From Lucinisca nassula (lineage: Eukaryota; Mollusca; Bivalvia; Lucinida; Lucinidae), in NCBI GenBank assembly GCA_963580285.1, contig OY757011.1, forward strand, positions 101,152,316 through 101,216,315: DNA of 64,000 nucleotides, written 5' to 3'. This document shows, one piece after another, positions 10,231 to 38,384 of the stretch (position 1 is the first letter of the stretch; every line of letters begins with the position of its first letter). The notes under the pieces were generated by a model, which saw only the letters and a list, made by a program, of their open reading frames with translations, ran no database searches and was not told where the DNA came from. Both the position numbers and the translations under genes were made by a program.

Positions 10231-12075
10231 TATCCCCCGACCGAATAGGTTCGGGGGATATAGCGATCAGCCTGGCGTCCGTCCGTCCGTCTGTCCGTCC
10301 GTCCGTCCGTCCGTCCGTAGACGCAACCTTGTGATGGCCATAACTCCTATACCCTTTGAGATTCATTGATGGTTCTTGGCACAATTGTTCACAAGGCCGA
10401 GACGGCGTGTCATGCGCAAGAACCAGAACTCTGGATGCCATACTTTTTTAGTTATCTCCCCTTTTAATAAAATAGAATGACTACTTTGTGATGGCCATAA
10501 CTCCAATACCCTTTGAGATATATTGATGGTACCTGGCACAGTTGTTCACAAGGCTGAGACGGCGTGTCATGCACAAGAACCACAACTCTGGTTGCCACGG
10601 TTTTGGAGTTATCTCCCCTTCCAATAAAATAGAGTGACAACCTTGTGATGGCCATAAGTCCTATACCCTTTGAGATTCATTGATGGTTCTTGGCACAATT
10701 GTTCACAAGGCTGAGACGGCGTGTCATGCGCAAGAACCAGAACTCTGGATGCCATACTTTTTTAGTTATCTCCCCTTTTAATAAAATAGAATGACTACTT
10801 TGTGATGGCCATAACTCCAATACCCTTTGAGATATATTGATGGTACCTGGCACAGTTGTTCACAAGGCTGAGACGGCGTGTCATGCACAAGAACCACAAC
10901 TCTGGTTGCCATGGTTTTGGAGTTATCTCCCCTTCCAATAAAATAGAGTGACAACCTTGTGATGGCCATAATTCCAATACCCTTTGAGATATATTGATGA
11001 TACCTAGCACAGTTGTTCACAAGGCCGAGACAGTGTGTCATGCACAAGAACCACAACTCTGCGTGCCGTGTTTTTTTTAGTTATCTCCCCTTCCAGTAAT
11101 ATAGAATCACTACCTTGTGATGGCCACATCTCCCAACACTCTTTGAGATATATTGATGATACTTTGTACAGTTGTACATGGGGTTAAGCAGGTGTGTCAC
11201 GTGCAAGAACCACAACTCTGGGTGCCCTGGTTTTTTAATTATCTCCCCTGACAATATAACCTTGTGATGGCCATAACTCAAATACCCTTTGAGATATATT
11301 GATGGTACTTGGCACAATTGTATACAACGTTGAGATGGCGCTTCATGCCTAAGAACCACAACTCTGGGTGCTATGATATTTGAGTTATCTTTAATTATCT
11401 CCCCTGACAATATAACCTTGTGATGGCCATAACTCCAATACCATTTGAGATATATTGTTGGTACTTGGCACAATTGTATACAACCTTGAGACGGCGCTTC
11501 ATGCCTAAGAACAACAACTCTGGGTGTAATGATATTTGAGTTATCTCCCCTTCCAATATAACAGTATGACAACCTTGTGATCATCGTACCTACAATACCC
11601 TTTGAGACATAATTGTGGTACTTGATGCAGATGTACATGAGGTTAAGCAGGTGTGTCATGCTCAAGAATTACAACTCTGGGTGCTCTGGTTTTTTAATTA
11701 TCTCCCCTGGCAATATAACCTTGTGATGGCCATAACTCCAAAACCCTTTGAGATATATTGAAGGAACTTGGCACAATTGTATACAAGGTACAGAAGGGAT
11801 GTCATGTGCAAGACCCACAACTGTTGGTGCTGTGGTATTTGAGTTATCTACCTTTCCAATATAACAGTATGACCAGCTTGTGATCACCATATCTCCAATA
11901 CCTTTTGAGACAAATTGATGGTACTTTGTACAGAAATACATGAGCTTAAGCAGGCATGTCATGCGCAAGAACCACATGTCTGAGTGCCCTGGTTTTTTAT
12001 TATCTCCCCTGACAGTATAATCTTGTGATGGCAATAACTGCAATACTTTTGTAATATATTGCTGGTTTAATTCTG
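10231..12075 (-). mobile_element. Helentron-like array element H6, minus strand
   Basis: A hairpin at 10231-10260 (TATCCCCCGA / TCGGGGGATA) followed by (GTCC)n at 10278-10318 is the reverse complement of the usual 3' end. About eleven units of roughly 150-157 bp follow, with TTGTGATGGCCATAACTCC, CCCTTTGAGATATATTGATG and AGTTATCTCCCC. The first five are nearly identical; later ones are diverged. The distal end was not resolved. Open frames of 194 and 124 aa in it come from the repeat period, not from genes. Confidence 0.8.
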
Positions 12076-12524
12076 GTGCACTTTCTATTGGTGAACAATC
12101 TTCTGAAGGCCATATCGGCTTTTATTTATTTATTTATTTTGTGTATGTGTTTGTTTTTTTGTTGCTTTTTTTTTTTTGGGGGGGGGGGGGGCACAGTCAA
12201 AGCTTAACTAGTCTGTCAGATTATCTAACCACACTTTTCTTGAGCAGGCTTATTTTTTTATTTGATTTGAGGTTTAACGTCCCTGTCAACACTGTAAAGG
12301 TCAGTGAGCAGGCTTATACATGAGCAGTAAGTTACTGTGCACATTCTTTCCAACTCAGCTACAGAAGCCTGCTAGGCTCAAAGCGAATCAATACATTATA
12401 TATGAAAATTAAAAGTAACACCCACATGTAAAACCCACTACAAATCAAAGAAAGCATGGAATTTGTATACAACCACTTACAGAACCTGAGCATTTTGATA
12501 TCAAACATGTATGAGCAAGGTGGC
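12076..12524. other. no gene; low-complexity and SINE-tail fragments
   Basis: Contains (TTTA)n at 12120-12140, a T11-G14 run at 12168-12192 and a small piece of the SINE tail GAGGTTTAACGTCCCTGTCA near 12270. Nothing else recognised. Confidence 0.6.
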
Positions 12525-12943
12525 TTAACCCATCTGGAACCGGAAACCCCAAAACAGGATACTAGCAAACACTGTAGGCCCAGATCAGATGCCTCAGAAA
12601 GTGGCATCTAATCAGGGCCTACACTGTTTGCAAAAAGTTTTAACCCTTATGCTGCTGAATAATTTATTTTGCCACATCCATTTCTGATTATCAGCCAATA
12701 AAATTACTTGATTTGGTGTATTCATGTAAATTTGCAATCAGAATGTCAGTGTAGATCCTGATCAGATGGCTTCTGGAGAGAAGCCATCTGATCAGGATCT
12801 GCACTGTTTGCATAAGTGGGGTTGTTACGTTCAGCAGGATAAGGGTTAAAGATAACACAGCCTGTCACCCCTAAATTTTGAAATGAACTCCTGCTATATA
12901 TATGTTTAAAGAGGAAGATTCCATTTGGTACAAAATGGGTTAA
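12525..12943 (+). mobile_element. family B MITE interrupted by a family A MITE
   Basis: TTAACCCATCTGGAACCGG at 12525 and GGTACAAAATGGGTTAA at 12943 are family B ends. The middle is split at a TTAA by the family A copy at 12640-12848, showing that A was active after this B copy was fixed. Confidence 0.85.
12638..12848 (+). mobile_element. family A palindromic MITE, nested
   Basis: CCCTTATGCTGCTGAA ... TCAGCAGGATAAGGG between two TTAA, inside family B. The core hairpin pairs GATCAGATGGCTTCTGGAG with its complement. Confidence 0.85.
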
Positions 12944-13214
12944 AATCTGAGGTCAGCTCTGAGTAAAGTTTACACTGACACTATATAATGTATAATGATG
13001 TGACATCATAAAGATAAAGGGGGTATAATGATAATCAAGATAAAATCCTCTATAAAATGTACATTGCGGGTACTTGTTAGAATCCAAAAATAAGGGACAT
13101 TATTAACTGACTATCCTGTATTGATCGGAGGTCATCCATATTAACACCAGGTCAAAAATCAATAATCATGTTTTTTTTATTGTGTCATTAATAACAAAAA
13201 AAAATGCCTAATGG

Positions 13215-13556
13215 CATTATGGACGGGTTTTATTTTCAGTACGGTTAGGATGGTGGTGGCATGGGTGGGGTAGGGTGGGGTGTGCTGGTGTGGGGTAGGG
13301 TGGGGAGGGGTGGGATGGGTTAGGAGTCGGGTGGGACGGGGTGGAATTTGTGGTGGGGTGGGGTGTGGGGTGGGATGGGGTGTGGTGGGGTTGTGGGGTG
13401 GGATGGGCTTGGGTGGGTGGGATGGGGTGAGGTCGGGTAAGGTGGGGAGTGGTGGGATAGGGTGGGGTTGGGGGTGGATTGGGGTTGTTTTGGGATGGGG
13501 GTGGGGTTGTGGGGTAGGGTATGCTAGGGTAGGGTGGGGTGGGTAGGGTATGTATG
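13215..13556 (+). repeat. G-rich minisatellite (GGGGT-type)
   Basis: Almost pure runs of GGGGTGGG, GGGATGGG and GTGGGGTAGG on the plus strand for about 330 bp. Many G-tracts of three or more are spaced by one to four bases, so G-quadruplexes are possible. The 88-aa Gly/Trp/Val frame is an artefact of composition. Confidence 0.9.
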
Positions 13557-14072
13557 TAAAACTAAGTATGCATGTATGTACAGAACAAATGCAATATTCT
13601 AACCCAGTAACAACTTTTTGTGGAGGGGGGGGGGTATGATTTGTTTATGTGTTTTAAGAAGAAAAAAAAAAATGAAGTTTTTTTTCTATTTTTAGCTCTG
13701 GTGGACACTGATTTTAGCGATTTTGAAAAAGGGTCACCTAATGAACATTTCTGTATGTATGTAAAACTATGTATGCATGTATGTACAGAACAAATGCAAT
13801 AACCTAACCCAGTAACAATTTTTTTTTGGGGGGGGGGTTGATTTGTTTATGTGTTTTACGAAGAAAAAAAATAAAGTTTTTTACTATTTTTAGCTCTATT
13901 TTTAGCTCTAGTGGCCACTGATTTTAGCAATTTTGAAAAAGGGTCACCTAATGAACATTTCTGTAAAATAATTTTGAAATCGGGCCATTATCCCAGGAGA
14001 TGTTGTTTAAAGAAATTGTTGATGGACGACGGACATCAACTCACCTTGAACACTTCGTGCTCAGGTGAGCTA
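13553..14072 (+). mobile_element. duplicated 3' module of an H3-like element (H4)
   Basis: A segment of about 205 bp (starting GTATGTAAAACTAAGTATGC, ending AATGAACATTTCTGTA) is present twice, at about 13553-13757 and 13758-13967. The last copy continues into GAAATTGTTGATGGACGACG, a hairpin (CTCACCTTGA...TCAGGTGAG, 14039-14068) and CTAA. It is the right end of an element related to H3/H5 without its array. Confidence 0.75.
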
Positions 14073-14204
14073 AAAAAAGAACGAAAAAAAAAAAAAAATG
14101 TCCATGCCTGTGCATGCATGTATGTATTATTACTAGCAACTATCAGGGGAGGAAGATAATAATTGTTCATATGTGTTTATGGAGAAGAAAAGAAAAATAA
14201 AGAA

Positions 14205-16247
14205 AAACAAGAGGGCCATGATGGCCCTGGATCGCTCACCTGATCCATAGTGTAACAAGTGGGCCCCAGAGAGGGCCATTATTGGCCCCAGGGCTTTAAT
14301 GTGCATAATGTTGAGGGAGGTCTTAAAGGTAAAGCTTCATACCAAACAAAGGCTATAATTTGAACAATCTTGGCAAAGGTCCACTAGATGAAGCTACACA
14401 TCAAATATCAAAGACCTGGGCCTTGCGGTTTCAGACAAGAAGATTTTTTTTAAAGATATTCCCTACATAAGCCTATGCAAAACCAAATGGCCCCGGGGCT
14501 ATATAAATCTATGTAAAACCAAAGGGCCCCGGGGTGGGGGCATTTGTGGCCCCAGGGCTATAATTTGAACAATCTTGGTAGAGGTCCAGTAGATAAAGCT
14601 CAATACTTAATATCAAAGGCCTTGGCCTTGCAGTTTCAGAGAAGATTTTTAAAGATTTCCCTATATAAGTCTATGTAAAACCAAAGGGCCCCGGAGCAGG
14701 GACATTTTTGGTATCAGAGCTATAATTTGAATAATCTTAATAGAGGTCCACTAGATGCAGCTTCATACCAAATATCAAAGACCCAGGCCTTGTGGTTTCA
14801 GAGAAGAAGATTTTTAAAGATTTTCCCTATATTAGTCTATGTAAAACCATAGGGCCCCAGAGCGGGGGCATTTTTGGCCCCAGGGCTATAATTTGAACAA
14901 TCTTGGTAGAGGTCCATTAGATGAAGCTTCATACCAAATATCAAAGTCCTGGGCCTTGTGGTTTCAGAGAAGAAGATTTTTAAAGATTATCCCTATATAA
15001 GCCTATGTAAAACCAAAGGGCCCCAGGGCAGGGGCCACTTTTGGCCCCAGCACTATAATTTGAATCATTTTGGTAGGGGTTCTTCAGAAGAAGCTTCATA
15101 CCAAATATAAAAGACCTAAGCCTTGTGGTTTCAGAGAAGAAGATTTTTAAAGATTTTCCCTGTATAAGACCATGTAAAGCCAAAGGGCCCTGGAGCGGGG
15201 GCATTTTTGGCCCAAGGGCTATAATTTGAACAATCTTGGTAGGGGTCCACTAGATTCAGCTTCATACCAAATATCAAAGTCCTGGGCCTTGCGGTTTCAG
15301 GGAAGAAGATTTTTAAAGATTTTCCCTAAATAAGCCTATGTAAGACCAAAGGGCCCGGGGGCGGGGGCAATTTTTGGCCCACCACTATAATTTGAAAAAT
15401 CTTGGTAGGGGTCCACTAGATGAAGCTTCATACCAAATATCAAAGTCCTGGGCCTTGTGGCTTCAGAGAAGAAGATTTTTAAAGATTTTCCCTATATAAG
15501 CTTATGTAAAACCAAAGGGCCCCGGGGCGGGGGCATTTTTGGCCCAAGCACTATAATTTGAACAACCTTGGTAGGGGTCCACTAGATGAAGCTTCATACC
15601 AAATATCTAAAGACCTGGGCCTTGTGGTTTCAGAGAAGAAGATTTTTTAAGATTTTCCCTATATAAGCCAATGTAAAACCAAAGGGCCCTGTGGCGGGGG
15701 CATTTTTTGGCCCCAGCACAATAATTTGAACAATCTTGGTAGGGGTCCACTAGATGAAGCTTCATACCAAATATCAAAGTCCTGGGCCTTGTGGTTTCAG
15801 AGAAGAAGATTTTTAAAGATTTTCCCTTTATAAGCCTATGTAAAACCAAAGGACCCTGTGGCGGGGGCATTTTTGGCCCCAGCACTATAATTTGAACAAT
15901 CTTGGTAGGGGTCCACTAGATGAAGCTTCATACCAAATATCAAAGACCTGGGCCTTGTGGTTTCAGAGAAGAAGATTTTTTAAGTTTTTGGTGAAAAAAA
16001 TCTATTTTTGGCTCCTGTGACCTAGATGTGCAATGGACCGAAACCATTTGAACAACTTTGAAAGGGGACCACCTAAGGATCATTCCTGTGAAGTTTGGTC
16101 AAAATCCGATCAGTGGTTTAGGAGGAGATGTCGTTTAAAGAAATTGTTTACGCACGCACGCACGCACGCACGCACGGACGCATGCGTGCACGACGGACAA
16201 AAAGTGACCCCAAAAGCTCACCTCGTCACTACGTGACGGTGAGCTAA
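14205..16247 (+). mobile_element. Helentron-like array element H5, sister of H3
   Basis: The 5' end is CAAGAGGGCCATGATGGCCC with the arm GCTCACCTGATCC. About ten or eleven units of roughly 165 bp follow, with the same right module as H3, then (GCAC)n/CACGGACG at 16151-16180. The 3' hairpin at 16215-16245 (AGCTCACC...GGTGAGCT) is followed by TAA. Left and right ends are nearly identical to H3 while units vary. Confidence 0.85.
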
Positions 16248-16700
16248 AAAAGAATGAAAAAAGAAAGAAAAAAAAAAAGAACAAAAAAAAAAAAAAAAAT
16301 GTCTCCACCGGGGTTTGAACTCACGCCCCTCAGATTCATAGTCAACAATAGGATTCGTAGTCCAGCACTCTATCCACTGCACTGGCATTTGAAAAAAAGT
16401 TAACCAAAAGGTAAACCTGAAAAACACAAGTTTGAAAAATGACAATTACCGCCAAAATTTTAGTCTTTTGCGCCATTTATGGATAATACATGAAAGCGGT
16501 ACCTCCACTTATGCATCAGTCCTGATATTAAAACAATCTGCTACAGAATAGATGAAAAATATCACTTTGAAAAAAAGGTTAACCAAAAGGTAAACATGGG
16601 ACGACGCCCGCGCGCCCGCAGGACGTCCACCCGCCCATCCGCCCACCCGCCCGCCCGCCCGCCCGCCCGGACATCGCTATTTTAAAGGACGGATTTTTTT
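16248..16700. other. no gene; low-complexity DNA
   Basis: An A-rich/GA-rich run (16248-16300), a diverged tRNA-like stretch in reverse (GGGGTTTGAACTCACGCCCC ... CCAGCACTCTATCCACTGCA, 16309-16382) that looks like a SINE head fragment, and a C-rich run CCCGCCCGCCCGCCC at 16625-16670. Confidence 0.6.
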
Positions 16701-16814
16701 TAAAAACCCGTCCAACAAGTAATTTCATAATGTACAGGTCCTAGGTCAGCTGAATTGGCCTCGGCCTTCGGCCCGGGCCAATAAGTAGACCTTGGACATG
16801 TAACTGGGTCAATA

Positions 16815-17117
16815 AGATTTTTGTTTGATTTGAGGTTTAACGTCCCCGTCAACACTGTAAAGGTCATTTTGGAGACGTTGCTTCCAATTTTGTGGGACTT
16901 TTACCCGACATTGAGATGAATTGACATCTCAAGCCCTGTCGCCCAATGAAACCAATAGGGTTTATAAGCATGAACGGGATGACCCGCACTGCTTTGCCTG
17001 GGCAGGCTTAGATCCTCGAAGCTGTTTACCAGTACTCGTGTGTGGGTCGGTTTCAGTTCTGCGTGGAAGCATCATGCAGCCCAAATATTTCTTGAAGCCC
17101 CGGTGGGCGGGGGCCGT
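16815..17117 (-). mobile_element. SINE family 2, minus orientation
   Basis: In reverse it runs from GCCCCCGCCCACCGGGGC through TGGGCTGCATGATGCTTCC and GTCGGGTAAAAGTCCCAC to the tail GACGTTAAACCTCAAATC. Candidate 9-bp flanking repeat GGGTCAATA at 16806 and 17118. Same family as 38561-38862 and 27971-28257. Confidence 0.85.
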
Positions 17118-17304
17118 GGGTCAATATTAAGAAATTACTGAATAACATTATAGTATTAATGAATACACCCTGTATAAATTAGACAAAAGCCGTATGAAAA
17201 GTTTGTTTGGAATTTATCGGCCGAGTAAATAATATTAAGGGCATACCTAGTCGGTCAGTTTACCTAAACATACTTTTCCTGGGCAGGCAGGCTTATACTA
17301 TATA

Positions 17305-17658
17305 CAGTTTTTATACGGACATTCGTTATGACGACAATTTCAATGAATTCTTAGCTCAAGGCTTAGCCTCGATTCCGGGCGGCGTTGGCTTCCCTCAGGT
17401 ATGAAATGCCCAAATCGAATCCATAGTCATGAAAGATTCTTGTAATTGAATACTCCAAGAAACAGATGTTATAGATATTTGTTAGAAACGCCTCACTGAG
17501 GGGATTCTACCAAATGTCTATAACATTTGTTTCTTGGAGTAATGATGTGGAAAAGACCTATTATAACCTATCATACTCCTAACTGGGATTCTTTATAACA
17601 GAAAATTCATTATAACAGCACAATAATAGGGAACAGTTGTTCTAATGCAGCTCCTCTG
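17305..17658. mobile_element. TA-flanked MITE (family F), copy 1
   Basis: Lies between TA dinucleotides; the left end is CAGTTTTTATACGGACATTC, the right end GTTCTAATGCAGCTCCTCTG. The centre has a hairpin GTTATAGATATTTGTTAG / CAAATGTCTATAAC. Copy 2 at 25744-26112 is a clear homologue (shared GCTTAGCCTCGATTCCG). Confidence 0.75.
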
Positions 17659-17834
17659 TAATACATGAGTGACCACTACTCTACATATTTTTTTTTGCAA
17701 GAAACTGACGGCTGACCTTTTGAATCCACAAGAGACTGACCATAGTCCTGCAGAAGGGGAAAATGAGCGTTACGCTGACTTCTCAGTGTGATGATTTATT
17801 TGCCAAGTATATACATTTTTTATTCTCATTTTAT

Positions 17835-17995
17835 ACATAGAGGATCTTACATGAGTGTTCATGTATTATTGAATTTATTAAACTTGTGGAGGAAAAAGAG
17901 ATGATATGCGAGGCTTCTCAGAGTATTTTATCTTTTTTCCTCAATGAGTTAATAAATTCAATAATACATGAACACAAATACAAGATACTGTTTAT
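17835..17995. repeat. MITE with long palindrome
   Basis: GGATCTTACATGAGTG and TGTTCATGTATTATTGAATT on the left mirror AATTCAATAATACATGAACA and ACAAGATACTGTTTATC on the right. A related, shorter copy with the same ends is at 34345-34436 in peflin intron 1. Confidence 0.65.
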
Positions 17996-18289
17996 CATAT
18001 GATATTTAAAACATATTCAATTCAAGGTTTTTGTACAAAGATGTCAATACCCCGCCATTAGTAAACGGGACGTCATTTAAGACATCAAACATGCAATCTT
18101 ACGGAGCATATGTAACTAATTTGCATTTTCTAACTAATTTGCATATTTAATCCACTAGTGGATTACTGAATTTATGACATGACATTATTACATTCCCAGA
18201 CGCGACATCATATGATAAATTGTTCTAAATTCTAAGCATTTTCATAATACAGGTTTTGTACAATGGCACTGAGAAGTAATGAGAATAAG
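17996..18289. other. no gene seen
   Basis: AT-rich with one direct repeat (CTAACTAATTTGCAT near 18115 and 18130). Nothing else recognised. Confidence 0.4.
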
Positions 18290-18640
18290 AAAAAAATGAG
18301 CCTGCGCATGACAAAATCTACAAGAAGGTGACCACCGAAGACTCAGATCAGCCTGCGCATTCGCAGAGTCTGATCACATGAGCGACCAGCTAAGATTCAG
18401 ATCAGCCTGAGCATTCGCGCAGTCTGATCAGGGTTTTCGCTGATCGCATGTACCTACTAGAGGCTAATATCTATGCAAAGAGACATAAGCAAAAGGTCTT
18501 GTCATAGTGGAAGGGTGGGCAGGTTAATTTGAGTCTCTGCTAGTCGCACACGTCTTATGGTAGGTTTTGTCATGTGCAAGCTCAAATGTCTTATAACATG
18601 GTGACCAGCAAAAGTCTCAGATCAGCCTGAGCATCTATGC
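18290..18640. repeat. dispersed repeat E, copy 1
   Basis: GCGCATGACAAAATCTACAA, GACTCAGATCAGCCTG and GCAAAAGGTCTTGTCATAG also occur at 36385-36560. Internal direct repeats of GACTCAGATCAGCCTGCGCA give it a semi-tandem look. Confidence 0.65.
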
Positions 18641-18643
18641 AGT

Positions 18644-19047
18644 TTAACCCATTGAGTACAGGAAACCCCAAAAGGGGTACCCTGGCAAACAGTGCGGACC
18701 CAGATCAGACGCCGCATTCTGAAGAATGCGGCGTCTGATCAGGGCCTTCACTGTTTGCTAAAAGCTCAGTCATTATCCAAATCAGTTTTGATGAAAACAC
18801 AACCTGACACCTCTAAATTTTGAAATGAACCCCTGCTATATATAAGAAACGGGTATTTGGCAAACAGTACAGGCCCAGATCAGACGCCGCAGAACACGGC
18901 ATCTGATCAGGGCCTTCACTGTTTGCTAAAAGTTCAGTCATTTTCCAAATCAGTTTTGATGAAAACACAACCTGACAACCCTAAACTTTGAAATGAACTC
19001 CTGCTATATATAAGAAGGAAGATTCCATTTGGTACAAAAAGGGTTAA
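18644..19047 (+). mobile_element. family B MITE, tandem partial duplication
   Basis: One TTAA-started copy runs to CTGCTATATATAAG (18842) and then restarts at GAAACGGGTATTTGGCAAAC inside the element, running to GGGTTAA at 19047. This gives two core hairpins (GATCAGACGCCGC... twice) within one pair of termini. Confidence 0.8.
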
Positions 19048-19250
19048 TCGGAGCCCTTATTAAGAGTATCATGTTAACAACTGCCTGAAATGAAGACTTG
19101 TGTTAACCGGACCTTATATGGAGAAATGTGGGGTTTGCAAGGCCGTATATTATTTTCCAAGGCTTGGCCGAGTTTCCCCTGTGACTGCTAGACCCGAGGG
19201 TTGGGATTTCCTGGCCCCACTGATCAACTGTGATTGTTTCTTTATTCACA

Positions 19251-19465
19251 TTAACCCCTGTCCTGCTGAGCATGAATATGTGTGATCTTTCAAACAATGC
19301 AGATCCAGATCAGATGGCTTCTGAAGAAGCCATCTGATCAGGATCTTCATTGTTTGCCTTTCAGTTTATGTGAGTTTGTTGCAATAAATTGCATCAAGTT
19401 ATCCGATTGGTTGATAATCAGTAGTGGGTGTGGCATATTTAAATATTCAGCACGAGAAAGGTTAA
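19251..19465. mobile_element. family A palindromic MITE
   Basis: TTAACCCCTGTCCTGCTG ... CAGCACGAGAAAGGTTAA with core GATCAGATGGCTTCTGAAG / complement. Confidence 0.8.
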
Positions 19466-20467
19466 CATGATTTGATTGCAGACTTTTTTTGCAGTGAAGC
19501 TGGAGAAAAAAGAATCAAACCCAATGCTTTTAAGTAAGTCAAGAGATTTTGGTACCAGAATGTTCTTTTTGATCAGACTGAAAAAAGCGCACCCACACTT
19601 GGTGTTTTCATTCAGAAAGAACCAAGATATAGATGTTTGAACTACTTAATTGCTATTTCACCATCTAACTCTACTAATGTAGAGAGCCAACATTATCTGA
19701 TAACTTGCACATCATAACATCAAAAGTCGCATGATGTGAGCTGCCCCATATGGACGCCCATGTGGGACAGATTTCACCTTTAGTGAGCTACCATGGGGAT
19801 GTCTTAGTCTCATAGGGTTTGATATGTGAGGAACATTTTATGGCACAGATCAAGTAATTACAAACAATGGCCTTTGGTAACACCAAACAATGGTAAAAAT
19901 GATAGGGGACATAACTCACTTTAAACATGCCCTATTTTCACGTAGCTCATGACTTATAAATAAATTGCATTTAAATATGAAATTTTGCACTGCACATGAT
20001 TCTGCATCTGTAAGCCTTTGGTCGAACTGTTGTGGGATAACTGTATTGAAAATTGTCATTTGGGGAGGTAAATCCATGGTTTTACAGTCAGACAGATAAA
20101 GCGGAATCTGCAACCATAAAACGGACAATTTATCTCTCCAAATGACAATTGTTTTAGTTACCTGAAATCTAATGCACTCATTCACTTGTTTCTTTATAAA
20201 AAAAAAAAATTCTTTTTACTCAAAACGGCAAGTGCAGTGAGCTGCGTAAAACCAAATACCAACCTATGGAACGCAACATTACATGATGACATCGGGGGTT
20301 TCCGACAGTATACCAGTGAATATATTGTCACAAATTTTTGACGTTATCCGATCAGATGTCGAGTTACATATGCAAGTGCATAAGAATCAGCACTGTATGT
20401 TAGCCACATCATGAGAAAAGGCAGTTTTCCCATTTGGAAACAACATCTGTGCAGCCTGATCAGCACC
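19466..20467. other. no gene or known repeat seen
   Basis: About 1 kb without tandem repeats. An inverted pair GACAATTTATCTCTCCAAAT (20126) and ATTTGGGGAGGTAAATC (20058) suggests a small MITE-like palindrome at about 20050-20155. The 89-aa minus-strand frame over it has no recognisable motifs. Confidence 0.45.
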
Positions 20468-20674
20468 TTAACCTTTATCCCAGAAGAAACCCTACCTTTT
20501 CAAACAGTGTAGATCCAGATCAGATGGCTTCTGAAGAAGCCATCTGATCAGGATCTACACTGTTTTTCATTCAGTTTGCAAATTTGAATGAATACATTAT
20601 ATCAAGTAATTTGACTGGCTGATAGTCAGAAATGGGTGTTGCTGAACTAGTTTATTCAGCAGGATAAGGATTAA
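20468..20674. mobile_element. family A palindromic MITE
   Basis: TTAACCTTTATCCCAGAAG ... CAGCAGGATAAGGATTAA; the core hairpin spans about 20497-20565 (ACAGTGTAGATCCAGATC). Confidence 0.8.
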
Positions 20675-20823
20675 GTTTTCACTGCTTGGCTAGTACAATA
20701 CCTCTCGTTTCCATCACGAAACCACGCCTATATAATTCTGACCCCCTTGAATCCCACTTTTATATAGTAAAACTGGGGTTTACAGGGGTAAACCTTATTT
20801 TTCTTATTTTTGGTCTAAACTAT

Positions 20824-20884
20824 AGATTGTAGGTACTCGTTAAAACCACCTCATGGTGGTGGTTCTAACATGTACCTGCAATCT
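20824..20884. repeat. hairpin of the GTACTCGTTA family
   Basis: GATTGTAGGTACTCGTTA mirrors TAACATGTACCTGCAATC around ACCACCTCATGGTGGTGG. Confidence 0.7.
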
Positions 20885-20885
20885 T

Positions 20886-21182
20886 GTTTTGTTTGTATTG
20901 GAGTTTAACAGCCCAGTCAACACTATTTTAGGTCAGTTTTGGGCCGGTCAGTTTACCTATCAACACTTTTCCTGGGCAGGCTTATATGTAAGGGGTTAAC
21001 CAGTACAGTGCACATTCTTTCGCCAGAAACTGACAGCTGCCTTTCTTGAATCAGGCGTAGGGAGAGAAGATTTCATGATCAATCTCCACGAAAGAATGTT
21101 AACGACCCAAGCAGGTATTGAACCCGCGTCCTCCTGATCACCAGTCAGACGCACATCTGACGGAGCTACCAAGGCAGGCCTG
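20886..21182 (-). mobile_element. tRNA-derived SINE (family 3), minus orientation
   Basis: In reverse the head reads CTTGGTAGCTCCGTCAGATG then GCGGGTTCAATACCTGC (A- and B-box-like). The body is CATTCTTTCGTGGAGATTG and the tail resembles TGTTGACTGGGCTGTTAAAC. Another copy is at 36740-37161. Confidence 0.8.
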
Positions 21183-21189
21183 GTGCTAA

Positions 21190-21601
21190 GATTTACCTTC
21201 AGTGGTTCGGTGGCTTGAACAAATTTCTATGGTCCCCAAACCTGTCTGAGTCAAAGTTTGGCTGTATGTTCACAGCAATTTTCACCTTACCGCAATTCAC
21301 TTCTTTTTGTGAGAACTTTTTCACTTATATTTGTAAATGGGATCACTCACATAAACCTTAGCCAAATAATGGCGCACATTCAGACTTAATTCACAAAATC
21401 TGCAAACCTTTCGTGAAAAGGTAAGCAATGACCAAATTGTGAAATAAAGAACATGCCAAATTTACATGATTTGCAGTATAATTTTTCCACACTACATTTG
21501 TATAATCACGGATAATGCTTGATCCATCTTGTAAAATGTCATTATAAGGTATGAAAATACACAGAAATCAATGAGTTCATTTTCAGCCCTGTCCAAGTAT
21601 T
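21190..21601 (-). other. probable peflin 3' UTR and downstream flank
   Basis: Directly downstream of the peflin stop on the minus strand. No AATAAA (TTTATT on the plus strand) was found between about 20850 and 21600, so the poly(A) site is unresolved. Confidence 0.4.
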
Positions 21602-37956
<16,355 letters not shown>

Positions 37957-38384
37957 CTGTAAGTAAAGACCAAAACCTCTTTGTTACACTATGCTGGGGT
38001 CCAAAGCAGAAACTGTGTTAGTTTAACAAATGCACTATACCCAAACAAAAATGAATAGATTCTACAGACAAATGACCAGTCCACACAATCTATAAAATTT
38101 CAGAACCTATCTCAGTTAGGTGACTTCTGGGGGTTAAGGCAAAATGGAAGAAAGAGAGTAAGAAAAGAAAGGTGGTTGGATCAATTTAGCAAAAAAATAA
38201 AAAACACTTTATTTTTCCAAAAACAATTGACTCAACTGAAATATTAACTCAAGAATTGAGGATGGAGGGTTTTAACTTGTTACTTGGAATATCGAGGTGT
38301 TTGTATATTTGTTAAAAATATTTAGTCATTTTGTGAACGTCAGACTTTAATGATTTTTCATATGATGAATCATGTTGGTGCATT
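37957..38384. other. peflin first-intron start; MITE remnant, no gene
   Basis: Holds a diverged MITE (CAAAACCTCTTTGTTACAC ... palindromic ATAGATTCTACAGACAAATG, 37968-38100), then AT-rich DNA. Confidence 0.5.

Noticed and set aside
11081..12043. Open frames of 194 and 124 aa on the minus strand
   Set aside because: They follow the tandem units of element H6; the peptides are the unit repeated, with no domain.
13280..13546. 88-aa Gly/Trp/Val-rich frame
   Set aside because: Direct consequence of the GGGGT-type minisatellite.
19916..20185. 89-aa minus-strand frame
   Set aside because: No motif, and an internal palindrome suggests a small MITE.
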